Part shown: piece by piece, positions 53,778-63,753 of the stretch
Numbering within the stretch: position 1 is the stretch's first letter
Layout: every line of letters begins with the position of its first letter
DNA from: an uncultured Pelagibacteraceae bacterium
Lineage (GTDB): Bacteria; Pseudomonadota; Alphaproteobacteria; Pelagibacterales; Pelagibacteraceae
Reading direction: 5' to 3'
Length of the DNA: 64,000 bases
Assembly (NCBI GenBank): GCA_902589395.1
Contig: CACIST010000001.1
Span: forward strand, 124,001-188,000
Program-made: the position numbers and the translations under genes
Notes under the pieces: generated by a model
The model's input: only the letters and a program-made list of their open reading frames with translations
What the model was told of the DNA's origin: nothing
Databases searched by the model: none

Positions 53778-54400
53778 GTGATATACAAATTCTCAGACCA
53801 TTTGGTCCTTCAATTGTAAAGTTATCAATCCCTGATGATTTAGTTAAAAAATTAAATGATTATACTGATAAAATTATTTTAGATGAAGAAAAAATAACAA
53901 AATTAGATTATTCAAATCAACTTGCGGGAAAGGTAAAACAGGAATTTCTTTTAGAAAATGAGTTTATGCAAGAGATTAAATGGGGAGAATTTTTAGCTAA
54001 AGCTATTAAGGTTTGGTTACAAGATGATTCAAACAAAGAACTAAAATCGATAGATATCATAAGATGTTGGATTGTAAGGCAATTTCAGCATGAGTACAAT
54101 CCTGTACATCTTCATTCAGGCCATATTTCTGGGGTAGGCTATTTAAAAGTTCCAAAAAGTTTCGGTAATGTTTCTGAAAAAAAAAAAATTAATGACAAAG
54201 GTCGCCTTACATTTATACACGGATCTGTAAATTTATTTTCAAAAGCAACATATGTAATCAAACCAGAGGTTGGAGATTTTTATTTATTCCCCAATTATTT
54301 GCTGCATACAGTCTATCCATTTTCAGATACAGAAGAAGAAAGAAGATCAATTTCTTTTAATGCACAATTAGACAAAAATTCAGCAAATTATGCATCATAA
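53774..54400 (+). CDS. Putative 2OG-Fe(II) oxygenase (PF13759-like)
   Basis: The core HLHSGHISGVGYL at residues 112-124 and FPNYLLHTVYPF at 172-183, followed by RRSISFN at 190-196, match the family whose iron ligands are His/Asp-type residues in the first block and His178 in the second, with Arg190 binding 2-oxoglutarate. This family is frequent in cyanophages and marine bacteria; its substrates are unknown. The gene overlaps fur by 4 bp (ATGA) and is followed by miaB without a gap, so it is transcribed with fur, an unusual extra in the fur-miaB order. Length 208. Confidence 0.83.
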   Translation: MSDIQILRPFGPSIVKLSIPDDLVKKLNDYTDKIILDEEKITKLDYSNQLAGKVKQEFLLENEFMQEIKWGEFLAKAIKVWLQDDSNKELKSIDIIRCWIVRQFQHEYNPVHLHSGHISGVGYLKVPKSFGNVSEKKKINDKGRLTFIHGSVNLFSKATYVIKPEVGDFYLFPNYLLHTVYPFSDTEEERRSISFNAQLDKNSANYAS

Positions 54401-55741
54401 ATGATAAAAAACAAAAAAAATGTATATATAAAGACTTTTGGATGTCAAATGAATGAATATGATTCCAATAGAATTTATGACTCTGTTAGTAAATTAGGTT
54501 TTATTAAAACTACCAATCAATTAAATGCAGATTGTTATATTTTAAATACCTGCCATATACGTGATAAAGCTAAAGAAAAAGTTTATCATGAAATTGGTAG
54601 AGTAAAAAAATTATATAGAGATAAAAAAAAACCAATAATCATTATTGCGGGCTGTGTTGCACAGGCTGAAAATGAGGAAATGGTAAAAAGAGAACCATAT
54701 ATAGATATTATTCTAGGACCTCAATCTTATCATAAAGTAAACGATTTATTAAAAAATCATATTGCAAATTTAAAACAAGAAGAAACTGAATTTGATACTA
54801 TAAGCAAGTTTGGATATTTTGATCAAATTAAAAATAATAATGATAAAATATCAGCTTTTTTAACCATTCAAGAGGGATGTGATAAATTTTGCCATTTTTG
54901 TGTGGTGCCATACACGCGAGGACCTGAGTATTCTAGACCATTTAATAAAATTATATCTGAGGCAGAACAATTAATAAAAAATGGAGCAAAAGAAATAACT
55001 TTACTTGGTCAAAATGTTAATGCTTATTCATTTACAGAAAATTCTAAAGAATATAGGATATCTAACTTAATAAATCATTTAGACCATTTTACAGAGTTAG
55101 AGAGAATAAGATATACTACCTCGCATCCTAGGGATATGACAGATGACTTAATTGAATGTTATTCTTCAAGTCATAAATTAATGCCTTTTGTTCATCTACC
55201 CATTCAAAGTGGCTCTAATAAGATGCTAGAGTTAATGAATAGAAAACATACTGTAGATGATTATTTAAAAATTTATGAAAGACTCAAAAAAATTAATAAA
55301 GAGATAGAATTTTCAAGTGATTTTATCATTGGTTATCCCGGAGAAACCCAAAAGGATTTTGAAGATACATTAGACCTGATAAAAAGAATAAAATTTATTA
55401 ATTCTTTTTCCTTCATTTTTAGTCCTAGACCAGGGACAAAAGCATCCACATTAAAGATGATTGATAAAAATTTAGCTAAAGAAAGACTTACCATAATTCA
55501 GGAAAAATTATTTAATAACCAAAAAGAAAAAAATAAATCTTTAGAAAATAGTATAGTCGATGTGCTAGTTGAAAATAAAATGGAAAAACAAAATAAATTA
55601 TTTGGAAGAAATAAATATATTTCGCCTGTAATTTTTGATGGAAATGAAAATCTTATTAGTAAAGTTGTAAAAGTAAAAGTTCAAAATAGTAATCAGAACA
55701 CATTATTCGGATTACTAGATAAAAAAAAGAAAGCTGCTTGA
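54401..55741 (+). CDS. miaB: tRNA-2-methylthio-N6-dimethylallyladenosine synthase MiaB
   Basis: MiaB is a radical-SAM methylthiotransferase acting on A37 of tRNA. The N-terminal domain binds one Fe-S cluster (TFGCQMNEYDS near 12-22 with Cys15, NTCHIRDKA near 49-57, AGCVAQ near 84-89). The radical-SAM site is GCDKFCHFC near 160-168. A TRAM domain ends the protein. The length of 446 is normal. It begins directly after the oxygenase stop and precedes phoH by 1 base. Confidence 0.97.
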   Translation: MIKNKKNVYIKTFGCQMNEYDSNRIYDSVSKLGFIKTTNQLNADCYILNTCHIRDKAKEKVYHEIGRVKKLYRDKKKPIIIIAGCVAQAENEEMVKREPYIDIILGPQSYHKVNDLLKNHIANLKQEETEFDTISKFGYFDQIKNNNDKISAFLTIQEGCDKFCHFCVVPYTRGPEYSRPFNKIISEAEQLIKNGAKEITLLGQNVNAYSFTENSKEYRISNLINHLDHFTELERIRYTTSHPRDMTDDLIECYSSSHKLMPFVHLPIQSGSNKMLELMNRKHTVDDYLKIYERLKKINKEIEFSSDFIIGYPGETQKDFEDTLDLIKRIKFINSFSFIFSPRPGTKASTLKMIDKNLAKERLTIIQEKLFNNQKEKNKSLENSIVDVLVENKMEKQNKLFGRNKYISPVIFDGNENLISKVVKVKVQNSNQNTLFGLLDKKKKAA

Positions 55742-55742
55742 A

Positions 55743-56750
55743 TTGAGTAATTTAAACAAAAAAAAAATTATTTCAGAATTAAAATATGTATATTCTGAAA
55801 ATAATTCTTTAAGTATAATATTTCCGAATAATGATTTGTTACTTGGGGTAGGAGGTGAATTTAATAATAATTTAAAGGAATTAGAAAACATTACGAAAAC
55901 TAGCTTATATTCAAGAGGGAATTCTATCTTAGTAAAAAGTGATCCTGAAAAGAATGATTTGATCAAAAATGCTATACAATTTTTGACTGAACAATTTTTA
56001 ATTAATGGAACAATTGAAAAAAAAGATATAATTTCTTCCATAAATGAATTTATGATTGACGAAAAAAATAACTTTGAAAAAAAAGTAGAGTATATAATTA
56101 AAACTCCAAAAAAATCTGTAATCCCAAGGTCTGAAAGGCAGAAAGATTATGTAAGAGCCCTCAAGGAGTCAGATATAATTATTTCTGCTGGGCCAGCTGG
56201 AACAGGTAAAACTTTTTTAGCAGTAGCTGTTGCCCTAACTATGTTGTTAGACAAGAAAATAGAAAGAATAATTCTCTCTAGGCCGGCTGTTGAGGCTGGA
56301 GAAAGACTTGGATTTTTACCTGGTGATATGCGAGATAAGGTAGATCCGTACCTTAGACCATTATACGATTCTTTGTATGATCTGTTAGATTTCGAAAAGA
56401 TACAAAAAAAAATTGAAGTAGGTGATATAGAAATAGCTCCTCTAGCTTTCATGAGAGGTAGAACTTTAAAAAATTCTTTTGCAATTCTTGATGAGGCACA
56501 AAACGCAACAGATACACAGATTAAAATGTTTTTGACTAGAATTGGAGAGAATTCCAAGATAGTAATAAATGGTGATCCTTCTCAAATAGACTTGCCTAAT
56601 AAATCACTTTCAGGTCTATACAGATCAAAAAAATTATTAGGGCATTTAAAAGAAATTTCTGTTGTTGATTTTAATCATAGAGATGTGGTTAGACATCCAC
56701 TCGTATCTAAAATTGTTAAGGCATATTCAGATCAAAGCTCAGACGGATGA
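55743..56750 (+). CDS. PhoH-like ATPase
   Basis: The protein has an N-terminal nucleic-acid-binding-type region (1-120) and a PhoH ATPase domain: GPAGTGKT at 150-157, RPAVEAGERLGFLPGD near 178-193 and FAILDEAQNAT near 247-257. Such YbeZ-like proteins act with YbeY in RNA or ribosome quality control. The start is a TTG at 55743, one base after the miaB stop. It overlaps ybeY by 4 bp. The 335-residue length is normal. Confidence 0.95.
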   Translation: MSNLNKKKIISELKYVYSENNSLSIIFPNNDLLLGVGGEFNNNLKELENITKTSLYSRGNSILVKSDPEKNDLIKNAIQFLTEQFLINGTIEKKDIISSINEFMIDEKNNFEKKVEYIIKTPKKSVIPRSERQKDYVRALKESDIIISAGPAGTGKTFLAVAVALTMLLDKKIERIILSRPAVEAGERLGFLPGDMRDKVDPYLRPLYDSLYDLLDFEKIQKKIEVGDIEIAPLAFMRGRTLKNSFAILDEAQNATDTQIKMFLTRIGENSKIVINGDPSQIDLPNKSLSGLYRSKKLLGHLKEISVVDFNHRDVVRHPLVSKIVKAYSDQSSDG

Positions 56751-57184
56751 TAAAAGCCAATGTAATAGCTGGCTACTCAAGTTGGAAAAAAATTATAAAA
56801 AAACCAGACAATTATTTCAAGAAAAGACTTAAAATATTATCCAAAGCACCTTTATTTAAAAAAAAAAATCATGAATTCTCGATACTCTTGACCAATGACA
56901 TGAAAATGAAATATTTAAATCTTAAATTTAGAAAAAAAAATAAAACTACTGATGTTTTATCTTTTCCAATGAAAATAAAAGAGAAAAAAAGACTATATGT
57001 AGGTGACATAGCAATTAGCTATGAAATTATTAAAGAACGATCAAAAAAAACAAATTTCTTTTTAGAGTTTGATAAAACTTGGATACATGGATATCTTCAT
57101 TTAATTGGTCATGATCATAAAAAATTAAATGATTTTAAAAAAATGTCTAAAAAAGAAAAATTAATATTGAATTATTTTCATTAA
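56747..57184 (+). CDS. ybeY: Endoribonuclease YbeY
   Basis: YbeY is a metal-dependent RNase needed for 16S 3'-end maturation and ribosome quality control. The zinc motif HGYLHLIGHDH is at residues 114-124 and TTDVLSFP at 67-74. The length of 145 is normal. It begins within the last codons of the phoH gene, a constant partnership in bacteria. The corC gene that often follows it in other alphaproteobacteria is missing; lnt starts 5 bases later. Confidence 0.96.
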   Translation: MIKANVIAGYSSWKKIIKKPDNYFKKRLKILSKAPLFKKKNHEFSILLTNDMKMKYLNLKFRKKNKTTDVLSFPMKIKEKKRLYVGDIAISYEIIKERSKKTNFFLEFDKTWIHGYLHLIGHDHKKLNDFKKMSKKEKLILNYFH

Positions 57185-57189
57185 TTAAA

Positions 57190-58713
57190 TTGACTTTATT
57201 GAACAAATATAAAATTCTATTATATATATCCGTATTTTCATTTGGTTTACTATCTTCTTTTAGTCTTCCACCTTACAATTTGTTTTACATAAATTTATTT
57301 TCATACCCAGCTCTTCTTTGGACATTACTATTTTATTCAAAAGATAAAATTGTTTCATTTAATATTGGATGGATATTTGGATTTGGTTATTTTATGTCAA
57401 ATTTATATTGGATAACGAATTCATTAACTTTTGAAGATATCTTTAAACCTTTCATACCATTTGCTCTAATTTTAATTCCGTTATTTTTAGGATTATTTTA
57501 TGGTTTTTCAACATTAGTTTTTTCATTTTTAAACCCAAAAAAAAATCTTTTATCAATTTTAATTTTGGCTACAACTATATCTATATTTGAATATATCAGA
57601 GGTTTCTTATTTGGTGGTTTTCCCTGGAACTTAATTTCTTTTAGTTTTGTAAATTATTTAGAATTTATTCAAATACTCTCTATAACAGGGACTTATGCTT
57701 TTAATTCATTGGTTATTTTATTATTTTTATTTCCAACAACTTTATTCTTTAATTACAAAAAAAAGATAAAAATATGTATATTTATTCTTTCTCTATCAGC
57801 TCTTTTAACTAATTATTTTTGGGGTAACTCAAATTTGAGACAGTTTGAAATGATTGAAAAAAAAGATTTAGGTTTTAATATCAAGATAGTTTCTCCTACA
57901 ATTAATATTAATAGATATTTTCAAAATGAAAATCCTAGTGAATTTATACTTGAATTGATTGATATTTCTAACCCGAATCCATCAGTCGAAACATTATTTA
58001 TTTTACCTGAAGGTATTCTTTCAAGTATTTATTTTGATGACCTTAAACAATTTAAAACTCTATTCTCAAATAATTTTTCAGAAAAACATAAGATTATTTT
58101 GGGCATGAACATAAATGAAAAACAAAAGATTTATAATTCGCTTTTAGTGGTCAATAATGATCTAAATATATTGCAAAAATACTACAAAAATAAATTGGTA
58201 CCATTTGGAGAGTTTTTACCTTTTGAAAACGTATTAAGTAATTTGGGGTTTAAAAAAATCACTCAAGGTTATCAATCTTTCTCCGCAGATAATCAAAGAG
58301 ATCTACTTAAACTCAATAATTATAGTTTTATCCCACTTATTTGTTATGAAATTATTTACTCTGGTAAAATAAATAACAGTAAAAAAAATTATGACTTTAT
58401 ATTAAACATCTCCGAAGATGGTTGGTTTGGAAATTCTATTGGTCCATACCAGCATTACTCTCACTCAATTTTCAGATCTATTGAGGAAGGTAAACCAGTC
58501 ATCCGCTCATCAAATAATGGTATTTCAGCATTTATTAATCCAAAAGGACAAGTAATTGATAAAATTTTAACAACCGATAAGGGATTTATTGAGATACAGT
58601 CTTTCAAAAAGTCCAATAAAACAATCTTTAGTTCTTATGGTAATAAGATCTTCTTTTATTTTCTATCTATTTATATTAGTTTAATTTTTTTTTTTAAAAT
58701 ACGGGGGAATTAA
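57190..58713 (+). CDS. lnt: Apolipoprotein N-acyltransferase
   Basis: Lnt adds the third acyl chain to lipoproteins in the inner membrane. About six membrane helices occupy residues 1-205, and a periplasmic nitrilase-like domain follows with Glu near 273 in LPEGIL, Lys near 335 before [10 protein letters not shown] and Cys near 384 in LICYEI. The start is a TTG at 57190; no ATG fits as well. The length of 507 is normal. It overlaps metK by 1 base. LptE, the BON protein and DUF3576 in this window are likely substrates. Confidence 0.94.
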   Translation: MTLLNKYKILLYISVFSFGLLSSFSLPPYNLFYINLFSYPALLWTLLFYSKDKIVSFNIGWIFGFGYFMSNLYWITNSLTFEDIFKPFIPFALILIPLFLGLFYGFSTLVFSFLNPKKNLLSILILATTISIFEYIRGFLFGGFPWNLISFSFVNYLEFIQILSITGTYAFNSLVILLFLFPTTLFFNYKKKIKICIFILSLSALLTNYFWGNSNLRQFEMIEKKDLGFNIKIVSPTININRYFQNENPSEFILELIDISNPNPSVETLFILPEGILSSIYFDDLKQFKTLFSNNFSEKHKIILGMNINEKQKIYNSLLVVNNDLNILQKYYKNKLVPFGEFLPFENVLSNLGFKKITQGYQSFSADNQRDLLKLNNYSFIPLICYEIIYSGKINNSKKNYDFILNISEDGWFGNSIGPYQHYSHSIFRSIEEGKPVIRSSNNGISAFINPKGQVIDKILTTDKGFIEIQSFKKSNKTIFSSYGNKIFFYFLSIYISLIFFFKIRGN

Positions 58714-59876
58714 TGAAGAAAAATTTTTTATTTACTAGTGAGTCAGTGTCAGAAGGACACCCAGATAAAGTTTGTGACAGAATTTCAGACATGGTTGTGG
58801 ACAGTTTTTTAGCTTCCGAACCCCAAGCAAGAGTTGCTTGTGAAACGTTAACAACAACGAATAAAGTTGTATTAGCAGGAGAAGTAAGAGGACCAGAACT
58901 TAAAGAAGATGAGTTAATATCAAAAGTTAGAGATTGTATCAAAGATATTGGTTATGACCAAGAAGGCTTTTCTTGGAAAGAGCAAACTAAAATTGAAACA
59001 CATTTACACTCGCAATCTGCTGATATTGCAATGGGAGTAGACTCTGCAGGAAATAAAGATGAAGGTGCTGGGGATCAGGGAATTATGTTTGGTTATGCTT
59101 GTAACGAAACAGATGTATTGATGCCAGCCCCAATTCATTATTCACATAAAATATTAAGATTAATGGCTGAAGATAGAAAGTCAGGAAAGTTAAATGGAAT
59201 AGAGCCAGACTCAAAAAGTCAAATTACAATTGAGTACAAAGATGGTATGCCGGCTGCCGTAACATCAGTAGTTATTTCTACACAACATTCGAAAGATGTT
59301 ACATTATCCAAAGTTAAAGAACTTTGTATGCCTTACATAGAGAGATCTATCCCTAAAAATTTATTGGGTAGTCTTGATGAAAAAGAAATTTATATCAACC
59401 CTACTGGAAATTTTGTAATTGGTGGCCCAGATGGAGATAGTGGTTTAACTGGAAGAAAAATTATTGTTGATACATACGGTGGAGCTGCACCACATGGAGG
59501 AGGTGCATTTTCTGGAAAAGATCCTACAAAAGTTGATAGATCAGCTGCTTATGCTTCAAGGTATTTGGCCAAGAATGTTGTAGCATCAAAAATTGCTGAC
59601 AAGTGTTTAATTCAATTAGCTTATGCTATTGGAGTGTCTAAACCTCTGTCAATTTATGTAGATTTGTTTGATAATGATGAAGAGAAGAATTTGCATGTAG
59701 AAAAACTTATCAAAGAAAATTTTGATCTTAGCCCGAGAGGAATTAGAGAAATGTTAGGTTTAAACAAACCTATTTATGAAAAAACAGCTGCTTACGGTCA
59801 CTTTGGCAGAATACCTGAGAACGATGGCTCATTTTCATGGGAAAAAACAGACAAATCTGGAGTTTTTAGTAACTAA
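58713..59876 (+). CDS. metK: S-adenosylmethionine synthetase
   Basis: MetK makes SAM from methionine and ATP. Signature blocks are [14 protein letters not shown] near 8-21, [16 protein letters not shown] near 116-131 and [20 protein letters not shown] near 251-270. The length of 387 is normal. It starts at the last base of the lnt stop. No SAM riboswitch can precede it, because the upstream sequence is coding. A terminator-like hairpin lies downstream. trmB and rimP, usual between metK and nusA, are absent here. Confidence 0.97.
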   Translation: MKKNFLFTSESVSEGHPDKVCDRISDMVVDSFLASEPQARVACETLTTTNKVVLAGEVRGPELKEDELISKVRDCIKDIGYDQEGFSWKEQTKIETHLHSQSADIAMGVDSAGNKDEGAGDQGIMFGYACNETDVLMPAPIHYSHKILRLMAEDRKSGKLNGIEPDSKSQITIEYKDGMPAAVTSVVISTQHSKDVTLSKVKELCMPYIERSIPKNLLGSLDEKEIYINPTGNFVIGGPDGDSGLTGRKIIVDTYGGAAPHGGGAFSGKDPTKVDRSAAYASRYLAKNVVASKIADKCLIQLAYAIGVSKPLSIYVDLFDNDEEKNLHVEKLIKENFDLSPRGIREMLGLNKPIYEKTAAYGHFGRIPENDGSFSWEKTDKSGVFSN

Positions 59877-59882
59877 ATATTG

Positions 59883-59910
59883 TTGATAATCAATAAAAAA
59901 TAACTATATT
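59883..59910 (+). promoter_or_regulatory. Candidate sigma-70-type promoter for nusA
   Basis: TTGATA (59883-59888) and TATATT (59905-59910) with a 16-base spacer lie in the metK-nusA gap and upstream of the hairpin at 59933. They fit -35/-10 consensus well for this AT-rich genome, in which such matches are not rare. Confidence 0.4.
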
Positions 59911-59932
59911 CCAAGTACATTGTTGAAATTTC

Positions 59933-59960
59933 AAAAATGGGCTTAGGCCCATTTTTTTTT
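59933..59960 (+). terminator. Intrinsic terminator between metK and nusA
   Basis: AAAAATGGGC and GCCCATTTTT form a stem with a 4-base loop, followed by a T run to 59960. It is only 12 bases before the nusA ATG, so it either ends metK transcription or acts as an attenuator in the nusA leader. Confidence 0.85.
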
Positions 59961-59972
59961 GGCTAAAAAATT

Positions 59973-61526
59973 ATGTTAAATAGAAGAGCAGATAAACTTG
60001 AATTATTAAGAATTGCAGAAGCTGTAGCATTAGAAAAATCTATTGATAAGGACCTTATAATTGGATCAATGGAAACTGGTATTGCAAAAGCAGCAAAATC
60101 AAAATTTGGAATAGATAATGAGATTAAAGTTGAAATTAATAGAGATAATGGAGATATTGGAATTTTCAGGAAATTAATTATTGTTGAAAAACCAGAGAAC
60201 TCAAACTTAGAAATTACTCTAAATGATGCAATAACTTTGAATGAGGCGAATAAAGAGAAACAAATCGGGGATGAAGTTCTTCAACCATTGCCATCATTTG
60301 ATTTTGGAAGAATTGCAGCCCAAACTGCAAAGCAAGTAATTAGTTTTAATGTAAGGGAGGCTGAAAGAGAAAGACAATATAACGATTTCATTGATAAAAA
60401 AGACACAATATTAAGTGGTATTGTAAAAAGATTAGAATTTGGAAACGTAATTGTAGATCTTGGAAGAACAGAAGCAATAATTCAAAAAAATGAAATGATT
60501 CCAAGAGAAAATATAAAAGCTGGTGACAGGATAAAAGCGTATTGTTTAGATGTAAGAAGAGAACCAAGAGGACAACAAATATTTTTATCTAGAGCTCATC
60601 CTAAATTTATGGACAAACTATTTGTCCAAGAAGTACCAGAGATTTATGACGGTCTAATCGAAATAAAATCTTCATCAAGAGATCCTGGCAGCAGAGCAAA
60701 GATATGTGTTAAAGCAATTGATACATCTTTAGACCCTGTTGGTGCTTGTGTTGGTATGAGAGGGAGTAGAGTTCAAGCAGTAGTTAATGAATTACAGGGA
60801 GAAAAAATAGATATCGTAAATTGGTCTGAGGACCCTGCTGTTGTTGTAGCTAATGCATTATCTCCAGCGGAAGTACAAAGAGTAAATGTAGATAATGATT
60901 CAAAAAAACTTGATGTAATTTTGACAGAAGAAAATTTAAGCAAAGCAATTGGAAGAAGGGGGCAGAATGTAAGATTAGCCACTAAATTGTTGAATTATGA
61001 AATAAATATTATGACTGAACAAGAGGATTCTGAGAGAAGACAATCTGAATTTAAGGAAAAAACAGATAATATTGTAAAAAATTTAGAGTTAGACGAGACA
61101 TTAGGGCAACTTTTAGTAGCTGAGGGTTTTTCCTCTATCGACGATATAAAAGATAGCTCTACAGATGCTCTAATAAAAATAGAGGGTATCGAGGAGGAAA
61201 CGGCAAAAGAGCTGATCGAACGAGCAAAAGAATTTTACGAAAAAGATCAAGAAGAAATTTCAAAAAGAATAAAAGATTTAGGGTTAGACAATGATTTAAT
61301 AAATCATGAGGGTCTTACAGCAGGTATGTTAGTTACCTTGGGCGAACAAAAAATTTTGACTTTAACTGATTTAGCAGATTTAGCTTCTGATGAGCTAACA
61401 GGTGCTTACGATTTAGTTAAAGGTGAAAGAGTAAAAATTAAAGGTTATTTGGAAGATTTTGCTCTGTCAAAAATAGAGGCAGATAGTTTAATTATGTCTG
61501 CAAGAGATAAAGTCTATAAAGATTGA
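59973..61526 (+). CDS. nusA: Transcription termination/antitermination factor NusA
   Basis: NusA binds RNA polymerase and modulates pausing, termination and antitermination. Domains in order: N-terminal polymerase-binding domain (1-125), S1 domain (about 135-200, with ILSGIVKRLEFGNVIVDLG), KH1 and KH2 (about 230-350, with GACVGMRGSRVQAVVNEL and AIGRRGQNVRLA), then two C-terminal helical repeats (360-510). The length of 517 is normal. It has no rimP upstream. The intrinsic terminator directly before it suggests leader control. infB follows after 10 bases. Confidence 0.97.
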   Translation: MLNRRADKLELLRIAEAVALEKSIDKDLIIGSMETGIAKAAKSKFGIDNEIKVEINRDNGDIGIFRKLIIVEKPENSNLEITLNDAITLNEANKEKQIGDEVLQPLPSFDFGRIAAQTAKQVISFNVREAERERQYNDFIDKKDTILSGIVKRLEFGNVIVDLGRTEAIIQKNEMIPRENIKAGDRIKAYCLDVRREPRGQQIFLSRAHPKFMDKLFVQEVPEIYDGLIEIKSSSRDPGSRAKICVKAIDTSLDPVGACVGMRGSRVQAVVNELQGEKIDIVNWSEDPAVVVANALSPAEVQRVNVDNDSKKLDVILTEENLSKAIGRRGQNVRLATKLLNYEINIMTEQEDSERRQSEFKEKTDNIVKNLELDETLGQLLVAEGFSSIDDIKDSSTDALIKIEGIEEETAKELIERAKEFYEKDQEEISKRIKDLGLDNDLINHEGLTAGMLVTLGEQKILTLTDLADLASDELTGAYDLVKGERVKIKGYLEDFALSKIEADSLIMSARDKVYKD

Positions 61527-61536
61527 AAGATGGAAA

Positions 61537-63753
61537 ATGGAAAAAAAAAAATTAAAGTTATCAATAACAGGAAGTTCACAAAAAACGTTAAGTAGTATAG
61601 AACAAGCTAAGTCACAATCAAAAAATACTGTTGTAATAGAGAAAAAAAGCTTAAAATTTCAAGGTAAGTCTCAATTTGTAAGACCTAACAATGAAAATTT
61701 TAGGTCAAATAAAAATAATTCAGCAAAGTCAAGTAATTTCACAAGACCAACTTCTCCGCCTTCGTCAGATTTTGAAAAAAGAAAATTAGCAGAGCAAAGA
61801 GCAACAAGAAGATTAAAAGGAGAAGCGGTACTAAAAGAAAATAAGTCAAATAAGATTAATGTAAAAAGGAGAGAATTGAAATTAACTATTTCCAGAGCTT
61901 TAAGTGATGATCACGCAGAAACTAAATCTAGAAGTTTAGCTTCTTTAAAGAGAGCAAAACAAAAAGAAAATAGAAATTTAAATCAAGAAGAAAATAAAGA
62001 TAACTTTACTCAAATTAAAAGAGACGTGAATCTTCCAGAAGTAATTACAATAAAAGAGTTAGCAAACAGGATGGCTGAGCAGTCAAGCAGTATTATTAAA
62101 CATTTGCTTGGTATGGGTGTAACAGTAACTATAAATAATACTATCGATGCAGATACAGCAGAGTATTTAGTAAAAGAATTTGGTCACAATCCTATACGTG
62201 AAACAAAGGCTGAAGACATAATCGAAAAAATAAAAGAAGTAAAATCAGAAAATTTGAAAAATAGAGCTCCAATCGTAACAGTAATGGGACACGTTGATCA
62301 TGGCAAAACTTCAGTTTTAGACGTGTTAAGAAAAGCAAATGTAGTTTCAGGAGAATTTGGAGGTATAACTCAACACATTGGAGCCTATCAGATTAATTAC
62401 CAAAATAATAGAATCACATTCATTGATACTCCTGGACACGCAGCATTTACAGAAATGAGAGCTAGAGGCTCTAAGCTTACAGATATTGTAATTTTAGTTG
62501 TAGCAGCAGATGATGGAGTTAAACCTCAAACCATAGAGTCTATAAAACACGCAAAGGCAGCAAAAGTACCGATAGTTGTTGCTATAAATAAATGTGATCT
62601 ACCGGAGGCAGACCCACAGAAAATAAAAAACCAACTTTTAGAATATGAATTAATTGCTGAAGACTTATCTGGTGATACTTTAATGGTCGAAATCTCAACA
62701 AAAACTAAAAATAATTTAGATAAGTTAGTTGAGTCTGTTTTGTTACAGGCTGAATTACTAGATCTAAAAACTGATTTTGAAACAAATGCTAAGGGTATAG
62801 TTCTTGAGTCAAAAATAGATATCGGAAGAGGCCCAGTTGCAAACATAGTTGTAACTGCAGGTACTCTTAAAAAGGGAGATTATTTTGTTAGTGGATTAAA
62901 ATGGGGAAAAGTAAGAGCAATAATAAATGACCAAGGAAAAAATATTAATGTCGCTGAACCTGCTACTCCAATTGAGATTATTGGTATTAATGGTGCTGCA
63001 AAATCTGGAGACGATTTTATTGTCTTATCAAGTGAAAAAGAGGCCAAATCCCTTTGTGAAGCAAGAGTAGAAGAGTCAAAAGATGATAAAATACCTCTGA
63101 ATTTCGTTACACAAGACTCAGCTTTTCAGAACTCAGTATCAGAGGAATTAAATATAATTATTAAATCTGATGTTCACGGTTCATCTGAGGCAATCAAAAA
63201 TGCAATAGATCAAATAAAACATGAAGAAGTAAAACCAAAAATACTTCTTTCTGACATAGGAATGGTTACTGAAACAGATGTTACTTTAGCAAAAGCATCT
63301 AATGCAGTAATAATTGCTTTTAATGTTAAACCAAGTAAAGAGGCAAAGAAAAGAGCTGAGCAAGAAAAAATTTCAATTTCCTCTTTTAACATTATATATG
63401 AAGTCCTAGATTTCATAAAAATTAGGATGGCTGGCTTGCTGACCCCAGATGTAGAAGAAAAGATTATTGGAAGTGCTGAGATTCTTGAAATTTTTAAGGT
63501 TTCAAAAGTTGGTAAGGTAGCAGGATCAAAGGTAGTTGAAGGAGAAATAACTCAAAATTCTAATGCAAGAGTTATTAGAGATGGAACTATTGTATTCAGT
63601 GGAAAAATAGGATCTATATTTAGGGAAAAAGATCAAACTAAACAAGTTTCAGCAGGTTTAGAATGTGGAATTACTTTAAAAGATTTCGCTGATTATCAAA
63701 AAAAAGATATTATAGAAGTTTATAATTCAACAGTGACTGAGAGAACAATTTAA
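61537..63753 (+). CDS. infB: Translation initiation factor IF-2
   Basis: IF-2 brings initiator tRNA to the 30S subunit and promotes subunit joining. A basic, low-complexity N-terminal region (1-160) is followed by an IF2_N module near 165-215, the GTPase domain with GHVDHGKT near 251-258, [15 protein letters not shown] near 298-312 and NKCD near 351-354, then domains II, III and the C-terminal tRNA-binding domain. At 738 residues it is shorter than the E. coli protein because of the reduced N-terminal part. No ylxR precedes it. rbfA starts right at its end. Confidence 0.97.
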   Translation: MEKKKLKLSITGSSQKTLSSIEQAKSQSKNTVVIEKKSLKFQGKSQFVRPNNENFRSNKNNSAKSSNFTRPTSPPSSDFEKRKLAEQRATRRLKGEAVLKENKSNKINVKRRELKLTISRALSDDHAETKSRSLASLKRAKQKENRNLNQEENKDNFTQIKRDVNLPEVITIKELANRMAEQSSSIIKHLLGMGVTVTINNTIDADTAEYLVKEFGHNPIRETKAEDIIEKIKEVKSENLKNRAPIVTVMGHVDHGKTSVLDVLRKANVVSGEFGGITQHIGAYQINYQNNRITFIDTPGHAAFTEMRARGSKLTDIVILVVAADDGVKPQTIESIKHAKAAKVPIVVAINKCDLPEADPQKIKNQLLEYELIAEDLSGDTLMVEISTKTKNNLDKLVESVLLQAELLDLKTDFETNAKGIVLESKIDIGRGPVANIVVTAGTLKKGDYFVSGLKWGKVRAIINDQGKNINVAEPATPIEIIGINGAAKSGDDFIVLSSEKEAKSLCEARVEESKDDKIPLNFVTQDSAFQNSVSEELNIIIKSDVHGSSEAIKNAIDQIKHEEVKPKILLSDIGMVTETDVTLAKASNAVIIAFNVKPSKEAKKRAEQEKISISSFNIIYEVLDFIKIRMAGLLTPDVEEKIIGSAEILEIFKVSKVGKVAGSKVVEGEITQNSNARVIRDGTIVFSGKIGSIFREKDQTKQVSAGLECGITLKDFADYQKKDIIEVYNSTVTERTI

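Noticed and set aside
58600-58712. SAM riboswitch before metK
   Set aside because: The upstream DNA is the coding end of lnt with a one-base overlap; no leader exists.
62526-62846. 106-codon minus frame opposite infB
   Set aside because: Antisense to the IF-2 GTPase domain, with no independent evidence of coding.
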